A stretch of 64,000 nt of DNA from Emergencia sp. 1XD21-10. Lineage in GTDB: Bacteria; Bacillota; Clostridia; Peptostreptococcales; Anaerovoracaceae. The notes under the pieces are model-generated. The model was not told the origin of the DNA, searched no databases, and was given only the letters and a program-made list of their open reading frames with translations. This document shows, one piece after another, positions 28,740 through 37,270 of this stretch (position 1 is its first letter; each line of letters begins with the position of its first letter). The stretch spans positions 1 to 64,000 of the forward strand of contig NZ_QWEQ01000015.1 of NCBI RefSeq assembly GCF_009936045.1, read 5' to 3'. Both the position numbers and the translations under genes were made by a program.

Positions 28740-29771
28740 ATGATTTTTTTCAGAAGTGATTACAGTCAGGGCGCTCATCCAAAAATTCTGGATGCACTGA
28801 TTGCTACCAATTTAGAACATACTGACGGGTACGCCCTTGATCCACACAGCGAACGCGCTGCACAGATGATTAAAGATTTAATCGGCAGAGCGGACTGTGA
28901 AGTTCACATGATGGTAGGCGGAACCCCTACCAATGTCATCACCATCGCTGCAGCACTGAAGCCCTGGGAAGCTGTCGTTGCAACCAGAGCTGCCCATATT
29001 TACTCTCACGAGTGCGGTGCGGTGGAGGCTACAGGACATAGAGTGCTGACTGTCGACGGCGTTGACGGCAAGCTGACGCCGGAACTCATCGACAACGCAT
29101 GGCTGGAATATGAGGATGACCACACTGTCGTTCCTAAGATGGCATACATTTCCCACACCACCGAAAGCGGTACCGTTTACACTAAAGCAGAACTGGAGGC
29201 TCTCCGCAAATGCTGTGATGCCCACGACATGTACCTCGGACTGGACGGCGCCAGACTCGGTGCCGGTCTCACCTGTGAGGATACCGACCTTACCATCCAG
29301 GATATCGCAAGACTGACTGATGCCTTTTACATCGGCGGCACAAAAAACGGTCTGCTCCTTGGCGAAGCTGTTGTTATCTTTGATGAAAACATCAACGATC
29401 ACTACCGCTGGATGATTAAGCAAAACTGCGGCATGCTGGCAAAAGGAAGACTCATCGGCGTGCAGTTTGAAGCACTTTTGGAAGGCGGCGAAAACAGCCT
29501 TTTCTTCCAAATCGGCGCTCACGAAAATGCTATGGCAAAGAAACTGCGCGAAGGAATTGCTGCCTGCGGCTATGAATTCGACGGCACTTCTACTACCAAT
29601 CAAATTTTCCCAATCTTTCCAACCGAAATGGTCAGAGAACTGGAAAAAGAATTTTTCTTCTATGATTGGGCTGCTGCCGGAGAAGGCAAGCGTGTCATCA
29701 GGCTGGTAACCTCCTGGGGCACAACTGAAGAAGACGTAGACGCATTCTTAAATGCGCTAAAAAAATTCTAA
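28740..29771 (+). CDS. Low-specificity threonine aldolase family protein (PLP)
   Basis: 343 residues, first gene of a pair with the nucleotidase 36 bp behind. Family features: FRSDYSQGAHPKIL at the N-terminus, HIYSHECGAVEATGH, SHTTESGTVYT, LDGARLGAGL (the Asp that pairs with the PLP nitrogen) and the Schiff-base lysine in YIGGTKNGLLLGEA. The reaction is probably the cleavage of threonine or allo-threonine to glycine and acetaldehyde. The aminotransferase-like beta-eliminating lyase family has other members, so the substrate is inferred. AGGAGG lies before the start, and a TATAAT box at 28681-28686 is a possible -10. A role in glycine supply fits the glycine-riboswitch gene later in the window. 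Confidence 0.88.
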   Translation: MIFFRSDYSQGAHPKILDALIATNLEHTDGYALDPHSERAAQMIKDLIGRADCEVHMMVGGTPTNVITIAAALKPWEAVVATRAAHIYSHECGAVEATGHRVLTVDGVDGKLTPELIDNAWLEYEDDHTVVPKMAYISHTTESGTVYTKAELEALRKCCDAHDMYLGLDGARLGAGLTCEDTDLTIQDIARLTDAFYIGGTKNGLLLGEAVVIFDENINDHYRWMIKQNCGMLAKGRLIGVQFEALLEGGENSLFFQIGAHENAMAKKLREGIAACGYEFDGTSTTNQIFPIFPTEMVRELEKEFFFYDWAAAGEGKRVIRLVTSWGTTEEDVDAFLNALKKF

Positions 29772-29807
29772 ACCTGAGTTTCATAAATTACGAAAGGAGT
29801 CGTTCCC

Positions 29808-31775
29808 ATGAAAAAAAGTAAAAAACTTTTTGCTGTTTTACTGTCCTTGTGTCTCATCACAGTAATGATGCCAGCGACAGCTTTTGCAGCAGAGGCAAAA
29901 ACCGGAGATATCGTCATTCTCCATACCAACGATACCCACTGCAATGTAGAGGGAAATCTTGGTTTTGCAGGTGTTGCTGCCTATAAGGCTGACAAGCTTC
30001 TGGAAACCGACTATGTAACCCTAGTTGACGCAGGTGATGCTATTCAGGGTGATGTCATCGGTGCCCTTTCCAAAGGCGATTATATTATTGATATTATGAA
30101 TGCGGCAGGTTACGATATCGCAATTCCGGGTAACCACGAGTTTGACTTTGGCATGGACACATTCCTGACGCTGGTATCCAAGGCAAATGCCACCTATATC
30201 AGTGCAAATTTCCTGGGTTCTGACGGCAAATCGGTATTCAAGCCTTACGAAATGAAAACCTACGGCGACAAAAAAGTCGCTTTCGTCGGCATTTCTACGC
30301 CGGAGTCTATCACCAAATCCACGCCTGTTTTCTTTCAGGATGAAAATGGCAACTACATCTACAGCTTCTGCGACGGCAACAATGGAAAAGACCTTTATGA
30401 TGCTGTACAAAATGCCGTAGATGATGCTAAAGCAGCTGGCGCAGACTATGTCATTGCAGTAGCTCACCTTGGTATCGGTGAAAGCGAAAATCCTTGGACT
30501 TCAGAAAACGTCATCGCTAACACCAGCGGAATCGACGTTATGATTGATGGTCATTCCCACAGTGTAATCCAAGATACTAAAGTCAAAGCAAAAGACGGAA
30601 AAGAAGTCATTCTAACTCAGACAGGCACCGGAATTTCCTATATCGGCGAAGTCATCATCAAGACCGACGGACAAATTTCCGCTTCTCTGGTTTCCGGCTA
30701 TACCAAAAAGGACAGCGCTGTAGCTGCTGTTATCAGCGGTATTAACGCTAATCTGAAGGCTGTAACCGAGAAAGTCATCGGCACCTGTGAAGTCGATGTA
30801 GACGACTATGACGCTGACGGCAACAGAATGGTAAGAAATCAGGAAGCCCCTGCCGGAAACTTCTGTGCTGATGCATACCGCGCTGTAACTGGTGCGGATA
30901 TCGGTCTGGTTCAGGGAGGCGGCGTTCGCGCAGCCATCAAAAAAGGCGAAGTTACCTATGGCAGTCTCATCACAGTAAACCCTTGGAGCAATCAGCTAGG
31001 CGTTATCGAGGCTACCGGTCAGCAGATTCTTGACGCACTGGAACACGGCGCAAAATCCGCACCTTCCGAAAGCGGCGGGTTCCTGCAGGTATCCGGTCTG
31101 ACTTACGATATCGATACCACCATCCCTTCCACAGTGGTAACTGATGACAACGGCATGTTCGTAGAAGTAAGCGGTGCAAGAAGAGTCACCAACGTGAAAG
31201 TCGGCGGTGAAGCAATTGATCCTGCTAAAACCTACACCGTAGCTTCCAGCCTTTACATCCTTACCCAGGAAGGCGACGGTTTCACCATGTTCAAAGGTGC
31301 AAAGGAAGTAACCAAAGAATCCATCACCGACGCGCTAGCGCTGGTTCAGTATCTTGAAAAAGATTTAGGCGGTAAAATCGGTCAGACTTATGCAAAGCCA
31401 GAAGGCAGAATCGGTATAATCAAGGCTTACAACTCCAAAGATATTGCCGCTTCCATCGAAAAAGCCGGCAAGGATGCAATCAAGGCATACAAGGCAGCTC
31501 TTGCCCGCACCACAAAGATTAAATCAGCGACCGCTTCCAAGAAGACTTCCAAAATCACGGTAAAAATCAGCGGAAACAGCAACGCAAGCGGCTTTTATTA
31601 TCACGTTTACAATGCAAAAGGCAAGAAAGTTTCTTCCTTAAGCAAGACCTCAAAATCCTTTACCACAAAGAAACTGGCAAAAGGCAAATACACTGTAAAA
31701 GTTACGCCGTATACTTATGTAATGGGCGAAAAGATTTACGGTAAAATCACAACAAAGAAAGTAACTGTAAAGTAA
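29808..31775 (+). CDS. Secreted 5'-nucleotidase/metallophosphatase (UshA-like)
   Basis: 655 residues. Signal peptide (about 1-27, ending AFA-AEA), calcineurin-like metallophosphatase domain with ILHTNDTHCN, VDAGDAIQGD, GNHEFDFG and DGHSHSV metal-ligand motifs, then the 5'-nucleotidase C-terminal domain (NFCADAYRAVTGADIGLVQGGGVRA, NPWSNQLGVIEATGQQ). The last 85 residues are a lysine-rich Fn3-like module (KTSKITVKISGNSNASG...KYTVKVTPYTYV) that may attach it to the wall. No sorting signal. It would release nucleosides and phosphate outside the cell. Preceded by GAAAGGAGT and followed by a strong terminator. Confidence 0.92.
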   Translation: MKKSKKLFAVLLSLCLITVMMPATAFAAEAKTGDIVILHTNDTHCNVEGNLGFAGVAAYKADKLLETDYVTLVDAGDAIQGDVIGALSKGDYIIDIMNAAGYDIAIPGNHEFDFGMDTFLTLVSKANATYISANFLGSDGKSVFKPYEMKTYGDKKVAFVGISTPESITKSTPVFFQDENGNYIYSFCDGNNGKDLYDAVQNAVDDAKAAGADYVIAVAHLGIGESENPWTSENVIANTSGIDVMIDGHSHSVIQDTKVKAKDGKEVILTQTGTGISYIGEVIIKTDGQISASLVSGYTKKDSAVAAVISGINANLKAVTEKVIGTCEVDVDDYDADGNRMVRNQEAPAGNFCADAYRAVTGADIGLVQGGGVRAAIKKGEVTYGSLITVNPWSNQLGVIEATGQQILDALEHGAKSAPSESGGFLQVSGLTYDIDTTIPSTVVTDDNGMFVEVSGARRVTNVKVGGEAIDPAKTYTVASSLYILTQEGDGFTMFKGAKEVTKESITDALALVQYLEKDLGGKIGQTYAKPEGRIGIIKAYNSKDIAASIEKAGKDAIKAYKAALARTTKIKSATASKKTSKITVKISGNSNASGFYYHVYNAKGKKVSSLSKTSKSFTTKKLAKGKYTVKVTPYTYVMGEKIYGKITTKKVTVK

Positions 31776-31798
31776 ATAAAAATCGAACTGCAATTCAA

Positions 31799-31842
31799 AA
31801 CGGCATGCCAGACAGGGACCCCCCTGCGGCATGCCGTTTTTC
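31799..31842 (+). terminator. Terminator of the nucleotidase gene
   Basis: AACGGCATGCC ... GGCATGCCGTTTTT, 24 bp behind the stop; could also serve the opposing HutD-fusion gene. Confidence 0.85.
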
Positions 31843-31848
31843 TCATCA

Positions 31849-32961
31849 CTAGTCGTCCTTCTCTATCATATATGCGTTTCCATTTTTATCGTAACGCTGC
31901 ATTCCTGCTGTCTTATACCTTTTCATGAGCTTATCCATTCTTTCGTTGGTAGAAAGTTCCCTCTCCCGCACCCTTTTCTCATAAGGCGTCAGATTTGCTA
32001 CATCCTTAATGTGCTTCCTTGCAGGCTTTGGAACAACCATAAGATAAAGCAGCGGTGATACGAGTAAAATGTCTACCAAAAACCAGCCAACCAGTGCCAG
32101 TACCCATTGCAGTACCGTATCAAATCTGTTGTATCCTATGCCCAGAATCGCGCAAAACCCTAAAGTCGTAATAATGAAAGGAATATAAAACTGTTCCAGC
32201 TTCCGAATTGCCTTGGAAAGTTCTTCATCAAACCATTGATTTTTTAAACTCTTTATAATATATTTGGCACCGCGGAACTGCACGTTGGACAAATAAATGC
32301 AGGTCTTAAAATCGTCAAAGGAAACTCTTTCCCTCGGAATCACCGTAGCCGCCATCTCCTCCGGATGATAGTCGTAGAATATCTGCGCTCGAATCAGAGT
32401 GCCGTCTCCCATCACTGAAACTTCCGCCGGATTCCGATTCTCGTCGTTGATCACAAGCTGCTGCCCCGCAGTAAGCATTAGGGTTTCTCCGCAGACAGTT
32501 ACTGCTGCAAAACCCTCAGTGCAATATAGTGCTGTCGTATAGCGCTCGAAAGATGGATAGGAGTCCCGATCCAGCGGTTTACTTTGCTCTTCCGCCATAA
32601 TAACATCTAAGAAGCCCTCATTTCCTTTTTTAACCATCAGATTGTAGTCGGTGATTTTGCCAAAGCTCTTAGTCGTATATGCACCGTCAAATCGATCCTG
32701 TTCAAAGGGCTGCAGTCTTGCAACTCGCACATCCTGATGGGCAAGCACTGCGTTTCCCGAAAGAACCATCAGCACCCGGTCATAGTCCGCAAGCTTAGAA
32801 AAGGTCGTTTCTTCTAAGTCACACGTCGCACTGGACAAACGCCAAATAAAGTTCCTTTCCAGGTATCTGGATTCCTGTGGGAAAATCGCCAGCTGTGTAG
32901 TCGTTCCACCGGTCCAGTTCGATTTGTTAAAATCCGTTTCTTTATAAATCTTGTATTCCAT
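31849..32961 (-). CDS. HutD/Ves family protein fused to a membrane domain
   Basis: 370 residues. The first 205 or so are a HutD/Ves cupin-like domain (NKSNWTGGTTTQLAIFP, FIWRLSSATCDLEETTFS, DYDRVLMVLSGNAVLAHQ, LQPFEQDRFDGAYTT), a family of unclear role linked to histidine use. A hydrophobic region follows (about 235-300: PFIITTLGFCAILGIG, WVLALVGWFLVDILLVSPLLYLMVV) and a charged tail. I know no standard HutD with two helices, so this fusion is unusual. No hut genes are nearby. GGGAAG ribosome site. It reads towards the nucleotidase and shares a 119-bp divergent promoter region with the next gene. Confidence 0.75.
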   Translation of the reverse strand: MEYKIYKETDFNKSNWTGGTTTQLAIFPQESRYLERNFIWRLSSATCDLEETTFSKLADYDRVLMVLSGNAVLAHQDVRVARLQPFEQDRFDGAYTTKSFGKITDYNLMVKKGNEGFLDVIMAEEQSKPLDRDSYPSFERYTTALYCTEGFAAVTVCGETLMLTAGQQLVINDENRNPAEVSVMGDGTLIRAQIFYDYHPEEMAATVIPRERVSFDDFKTCIYLSNVQFRGAKYIIKSLKNQWFDEELSKAIRKLEQFYIPFIITTLGFCAILGIGYNRFDTVLQWVLALVGWFLVDILLVSPLLYLMVVPKPARKHIKDVANLTPYEKRVRERELSTNERMDKLMKRYKTAGMQRYDKNGNAYMIEKDD

Positions 32962-33010
32962 ATTTTTCTTCCCGGTTCATTAAGATATTCTTAATTATAC
33001 CGCTCCTTTC

Positions 33011-33039
33011 TTGATTTCACAACCTTTTTATAGTATAAT
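33011..33039 (+). promoter_or_regulatory. Promoter of the acyltransferase-like operon
   Basis: TTGATT (33011-33016), 17-bp spacer, TATAAT (33034-33039), about 40 bp before the start codon at 33081. Confidence 0.7.
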
Positions 33040-33080
33040 GCTACAGTGATTGAGTATTTTTTTCGATTGGAGATTTAGAA

Positions 33081-33953
33081 ATGAAACGATCTGACGGATA
33101 CAGACTTTCGGGCTGCGACCCGTTTTATGAGATTACGCCTTACATTATGCCCAAGCGATATGACGCAGTCAACTACATCGACCTGGAGCTGGATCTCGAG
33201 CCTATTCACAGCTATATAAACAAATGCCGCGCAAGTGGAGTTAAGATGGACCATATGAGCGTCATCCTTGCCGCTTATCTCAGATTGGTGTCTCAGTACC
33301 CCAATTTAAACCGTTTCGTCTGCAACAAGCGAATTTATGCCAGAAACCACTTCTGCGTATCCTTCACCACACTGAAGAATAATAATACCGAAGAAACTGT
33401 GACGAAAATTTATTTTAATTTAGACGATGATATCTTCGAAGTAAACAGAAAACTAGCAGAAGCTATCGAGTTGAATAAAAGCGCCGGTATCAATAATGCT
33501 ACCGATATGCTACTTCGCGGTGTCATGCGAATTCCCTTTTTGGTCGGCGGCGTTGTCGGCGTTCTAAAATGGTGGGACAAGCATTTTTCTCTGCCTTTCA
33601 GCATTGTAGATGCCAGTCCGTTCCATACATCCCTCTTCATTACCAATCTGGCGTCTATTCGCCTGAAAGCCGTCTACCATCATATTTACGATTTCGGCAC
33701 AACAGGTATCTTTATCGCCATGGGTCAGCCTGAAAAAAGACTTTTTAAGGTCGGCGAGGTCATCGAAGAGCGCAAAGTGCTTCCAATCAAGGTTTCTGCT
33801 GATGATAGAGTAGAATCCGGCTATTACTACGCGAGGTGTTTCCGCGAATTCAAACGCTATGCAGGTCACCCTGAGCTTTTAGAAGAAAAACCTCAGTCCA
33901 TCACTCCCGACCCGAATTTAAAGGAAAAATACACAAAATTCATTGTAAAATAG
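33081..33953 (+). CDS. E2-like (2-oxoacid dehydrogenase) acyltransferase domain protein, degenerate active site
   Basis: 290 residues without a lipoyl domain, matching only the catalytic fold of dihydrolipoyl acyltransferases/chloramphenicol acetyltransferase: LDLEPIHSYINKCRA, MDHMSVILAAYLRLVSQYPNLNR, FSIVDASPFHTSLFITNLASI, and GIFIAMGQPEKRLFKVGEVI. Where active enzymes have DHRxxDG, this protein has DDRVESG (residues 241-247), so the catalytic histidine and aspartate are lost. HHIYDFG at about 199-205 is the only other similar string and is in the wrong place. It is probably not an acyltransferase, perhaps a binding or structural protein. Ten bases separate it from the next gene. Confidence 0.8.
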   Translation: MKRSDGYRLSGCDPFYEITPYIMPKRYDAVNYIDLELDLEPIHSYINKCRASGVKMDHMSVILAAYLRLVSQYPNLNRFVCNKRIYARNHFCVSFTTLKNNNTEETVTKIYFNLDDDIFEVNRKLAEAIELNKSAGINNATDMLLRGVMRIPFLVGGVVGVLKWWDKHFSLPFSIVDASPFHTSLFITNLASIRLKAVYHHIYDFGTTGIFIAMGQPEKRLFKVGEVIEERKVLPIKVSADDRVESGYYYARCFREFKRYAGHPELLEEKPQSITPDPNLKEKYTKFIVK

Positions 33954-33963
33954 AGAGAGCGAC

Positions 33964-34374
33964 ATGAACAGAAAAGAACTCGCAGTAAATCTGCACCACA
34001 AAAAATTCAACTGTGCCCAAGCTGTAGTCTGTGCCTTTGCGGATACCTTGGACTGTGACACAAAGACAATCTTTAAGCTGGCAGAAGCCTTTGGAAACGG
34101 AATGAGCACCCGCGGTACGTGCGGCGCAGTTTCCGCCATGGCGATGGTCATCGGCATGAAAGAATCCGACGGCGAATTGGATAATCCCAAGACAAAAGTA
34201 AACTGTTATAAGCTGATGAAAAAAGCGACCGAAATGTTTACTGCCAAAAACCAGTCTGTCATCTGCCGTGAACTCAAAGGACTTGACGGCGGCATCCCTC
34301 TTAGAAGCTGCGATGGCTGCATCGAAGATGCTGCTGCAATTTTGGATGAGCTGCTTTTTGACAACATGGAATAA
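33964..34374 (+). CDS. C_GCAxxG_C_C family protein
   Basis: 136 residues, matching the small family named after its spaced cysteines: KFNCAQAVVCAFAD, GNGMSTRGTCGAVSAMAMVIG, NCYKLM, VICRELKG, and SCDGCIEDAA near the end. The function is not established; a redox or metal role is assumed because members often sit beside oxidoreductases. It is co-transcribed with the E2-like gene in front. GAGAGCGAC lies before the start, a weak ribosome site. Confidence 0.88.
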   Translation: MNRKELAVNLHHKKFNCAQAVVCAFADTLDCDTKTIFKLAEAFGNGMSTRGTCGAVSAMAMVIGMKESDGELDNPKTKVNCYKLMKKATEMFTAKNQSVICRELKGLDGGIPLRSCDGCIEDAAAILDELLFDNME

Positions 34375-34563
34375 ACTTTTTTCACGAATTTTACAGGCAA
34401 TGCAATTCTCTTTTGCTGCCTGTTCTTTTTTTGAGGAATATCTCACGATAATTCCCAAAATTACGCAGGTTTTAAGATTCGACTCACGTGGTATGAACAC
34501 AACATTAAATTCATGTCATTAGGCACGTATAATCCAAATTCCATCATTAAGGAGGAAACAAAT

Positions 34564-35271
34564 ATGATTCGTAAAATTATTCAAATAGACAGTGAGAAGT
34601 GCAACGGCTGCGGGGCTTGTGCCGCTGCTTGTCACGAAGGCGCAATCGGCATGGTTGGCGGAAAAGCCAAACTGCTGCGCGACGACTACTGTGACGGTCT
34701 TGGCGACTGTCTTCCCACATGTCCAACGAACGCAATCACCTTTGTGGAGCGCGAAGCCGCTGCCTATGATGAGGAAGCAGTGAAAGCAAACATGATGACA
34801 AAAAAACTGGCAATCGAACTGCAAAACCTGCAGGCAAGCTGTCAGGGAGATTGCGCAGGCGGCGGCACTGATACAGACAGTGCTTCTGCGGGCAACAGCA
34901 AATCCGCTGCTTCAAAACTGACAAACTGGCCAGTACAGATAAAGTTGGCACCTCTTTCCGCACCATATTTTGACAAAGCAAATCTTCTGATTGCGGCAGA
35001 CTGCACCGCCTATGCTTACGCAAAATTCCACGAGCAGTTTATGACAGGTCGCGTAACGCTGATTGGCTGTCCAAAGCTGGATGGTGTAGATTACAGCGAG
35101 AAGCTCAGTGAAGTCCTGCGGCGCAACAACATCTCCTCGGTCTCAGTGCTCCGTATGGAGGTCCCTTGCTGCGGCGGACTTGAGACTGCGGTTTCCCGTG
35201 CGATTTCTGCCAGCGGAAAATTTCTTCCATATCAGGTAGTGACGATTTCTGCAGAAGGTGATATACTATAA
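34564..35271 (+). CDS. 4Fe-4S ferredoxin-type protein with C-terminal extension
   Basis: 235 residues from ATG 34564 behind AAGGAGG (a longer frame upstream is not needed). N-terminal two-cluster ferredoxin: CNGCGACAAACHEG and a second site in CDGLGDCLPTCPTNAI, where the first spacing is stretched. The C-terminal 150 residues are not typical of ferredoxins: a low-complexity GGGTDTDSASAG linker, then a compact domain with conserved cysteines (ADCTAY, IGCPKLDG, EVPCCGG). I recall such ferredoxin-plus-CCGG proteins near Hcp-type genes, but no partner enzyme is adjacent here. Probably a soluble electron carrier. Confidence 0.85.
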   Translation: MIRKIIQIDSEKCNGCGACAAACHEGAIGMVGGKAKLLRDDYCDGLGDCLPTCPTNAITFVEREAAAYDEEAVKANMMTKKLAIELQNLQASCQGDCAGGGTDTDSASAGNSKSAASKLTNWPVQIKLAPLSAPYFDKANLLIAADCTAYAYAKFHEQFMTGRVTLIGCPKLDGVDYSEKLSEVLRRNNISSVSVLRMEVPCCGGLETAVSRAISASGKFLPYQVVTISAEGDIL

Positions 35272-35316
35272 AACGAAGTTACAGCGAAGTTTTAGTTAAT
35301 ATGGAGTTATCCGCAA

Positions 35317-36228
35317 GTGAAAAAGATTTTAGTCATCGGCTCTACAGTTGCCGATATCATCATCAATCTGGACTTTCTGCCCACTACGGCACAGGATGTC
35401 CACGTTAAATCGCAATCCATGTCTCTGGGCGGCTGCGCACACAACGTAGCGGACATGATTCGTCATTTCGGCGTGCCTTACACACTGTTTTCTCCAGTGG
35501 GTACAGGACTTTACGGAGATTTCGTCCGCAATCAGCTGGCCTCAAAAGGACTGGCTTCACCTATGCCAACGCCGGATATGGCAAATGGATGCTGCTACTG
35601 CTTTGTAGAAGAAAGCGGCGAGCGAACCTTTATTGTAGACCATGGCGCAGAGTATCTCTTTTACAAAGAGTGGTTTGACATGCTGAATCTGTCAAAGCTA
35701 CAGTGTGCCTACATCTGCGGTCTAGAAATAGAAGATAAGACAGGCAGCACTATCGTAGATTTTCTAGAAACCAGCGGGCTGCCGGTGTTCTACGCACCCG
35801 GTCCTCGAATCTGTCTCATTGACGATGCATTAATGGAACGAATTTTTGCACTACGCCCAATACTCCACTTAAACGAGGACGAAATTTGTCGTTATACTGG
35901 CTGTGTTGCTATTTCCGATGCTGCCGCGGTATTACATAAAAAAACGCAAAATACCATCATCATTACCAACGGTGCCAACGGCGCTTACTATTTCGATGGA
36001 ACTGCAGGCGGCGAGGGTCTTGTACACGTAGCACCGGTGCCTGCCGAAAAAATCGTTGACACCATCGGTGCTGGCGACGGTCACTGCGGCGCAGTGATGG
36101 CAGGGCTTTCCATGGGACTTTCCATGTACGATGCTATCGCAAAGGCTAACGCTGCCTCCTCTCTGGTGGTATCCAACAAAGGCGGCGTCCTATCCGATGA
36201 AGAGTTCAAAGCAGGCGGAATCCTGTAA
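35317..36228 (+). CDS. PfkB family carbohydrate kinase
   Basis: 303 residues from GTG 35317 (ATGGAG 11 bases before). Ribokinase fold: ILVIGSTVADIIINLDFLP, SLGGCAHNVADMIRHFG (sugar site), and the C-terminal VDTIGAGDGHCGAVMAGLSMG with the catalytic aspartate in GAGDG. The substrate is unclear: PfkB kinases phosphorylate ribose, fructose, adenosine and others, and no sugar genes lie next to it. 45 bp after the ferredoxin gene, so it may belong to the same unit. Confidence 0.9.
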   Translation: MKKILVIGSTVADIIINLDFLPTTAQDVHVKSQSMSLGGCAHNVADMIRHFGVPYTLFSPVGTGLYGDFVRNQLASKGLASPMPTPDMANGCCYCFVEESGERTFIVDHGAEYLFYKEWFDMLNLSKLQCAYICGLEIEDKTGSTIVDFLETSGLPVFYAPGPRICLIDDALMERIFALRPILHLNEDEICRYTGCVAISDAAAVLHKKTQNTIIITNGANGAYYFDGTAGGEGLVHVAPVPAEKIVDTIGAGDGHCGAVMAGLSMGLSMYDAIAKANAASSLVVSNKGGVLSDEEFKAGGIL

Positions 36229-36238
36229 TAAAAAGCGA

Positions 36239-36265
36239 AGCTGTCTTGATTACAATTAGACAGCT
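36239..36265. terminator. Terminator between PfkB and TRIC genes
   Basis: AGCTGTCT ... AGACAGCT with an 11-base loop, between two convergent genes; the T-rich flank is weak on both sides. Confidence 0.55.
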
Positions 36266-36280
36266 CCTTTATATTCCACA

Positions 36281-36928
36281 TTACCTGTCGCTTGTACCGA
36301 CACCCGGTTTCGGCAGACTCCATCTGAACTTTGCAGCCAGAAGCCGCAGCACCAAAACAATGACAACTCCTGCGATAATTGATACGCCCTGCCCAAAGGG
36401 CTCCCACATCAAAGAGCAAATCACTGCACCAATCAGAGAAGCGCTGGCATAAAAATGCTTTACGAAGATATAAGGCGGATCCTGTGCCATAACATCGCGG
36501 AGCACACCTCCCCCAACACCTGTCACCGCTCCGACAAAAATCATCAGAAACAAACTAAAATCTGTAGAAACACTATAAGCTGTTTCGATTCCTACAACAG
36601 TAAAAATGCCCAGACCCACAGAATCCATCCAAAGCATTATCAAATCATAATAATTCTGCCTTTTAGAAAAGAGCCTTTGCATCCAAGGAGTGCAGACAAT
36701 TAATGCCGTTCCTATCGCTACGATAGCATAAATTGGATTCTGAAATGTCTTTGGCGGTGTAATCCCTAAGATTAAGTCGCGAATCACACCACCGCCCACT
36801 GCTGTAGTAAGACCTAAGATAGAAATGCCTAAAATGTCCATGCCCTTGCGAATACCGGTCATGGCGCCAGAAACAGAAAAAGCAACAGTTCCAATAATTT
36901 CGAGAATAAAAGAAATATATGCAGACAC
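36281..36928 (-). CDS. TRIC-type channel / UPF0126 membrane protein
   Basis: 215 residues. I place the start at GTG 36928, 8 bases after GGAGG; a TTG 15 bases upstream overlaps that site. Seven hydrophobic segments with the duplicated UPF0126 signatures TVAFSVSGAMTGIRKGMDILGISILGLTTAVGGGVIRDLILG and VVGIETAY...AVTGVGGGVLRDVMAQ. The family forms trimeric channels, some thought to conduct potassium or move small solutes such as glycine. The long leader is a tandem glycine riboswitch, which ties the gene to glycine and suggests glycine export or uptake. Confidence 0.9.
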   Translation of the reverse strand: MSAYISFILEIIGTVAFSVSGAMTGIRKGMDILGISILGLTTAVGGGVIRDLILGITPPKTFQNPIYAIVAIGTALIVCTPWMQRLFSKRQNYYDLIMLWMDSVGLGIFTVVGIETAYSVSTDFSLFLMIFVGAVTGVGGGVLRDVMAQDPPYIFVKHFYASASLIGAVICSLMWEPFGQGVSIIAGVVIVLVLRLLAAKFRWSLPKPGVGTSDR

Positions 36929-36979
36929 AAAAACCACCTCCAAGCGTATCTTGCATGAGTAAATGAGATAGAATATTAC

Positions 36980-37158
36980 ACTCTGTCTTTTTACCTGAAA
37001 GATTCTTCCGCCCCTTCACGGGCAGAGTTGCTTCATCGGTGGTTTCTTTTTACACTTTCCAGAGGTCTGTCCGGAAACGGTCCTGTTGCCTGAGAGTTTT
37101 GCCCCTTCGGCGGCACGGCGCTAGCCTTAAGCCCATGCGCTCTCCCGATTCCATCATC
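36980..37158 (-). promoter_or_regulatory. Tandem glycine riboswitch
   Basis: On the minus strand two aptamers follow one another. Aptamer 1: CGGGAGAGCGC, GCCGCCGAAGGGGCAAA, CTCTCAGGCAACAGGACCG. Aptamer 2: GGACAGACCTCTGGAAAG, CCCGTGAAGGGGCGGAAG, TCTTTCAGGTAAAAAGACAGAG. These are the GcvT-type conserved cores. The distance to the channel start is about 50 bases. A ligand-driven 'on' switch is usual for glycine riboswitches. Confidence 0.92.
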
Positions 37159-37270
37159 CAGATAAACAAAGTATACCATATAAAAAAAATGCTTGTCAAC
37201 GGGGATTTTCCTCACCAGAATATGTGCGAATGCCTGTAAAAAGGAGGGCACTGTCTTCAGAATCTCTGGT

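Noticed and set aside
28878-29603. Long minus-strand open frame
   Set aside because: Lies inside the threonine aldolase-like gene, which has clear family motifs, and has no ribosome site.
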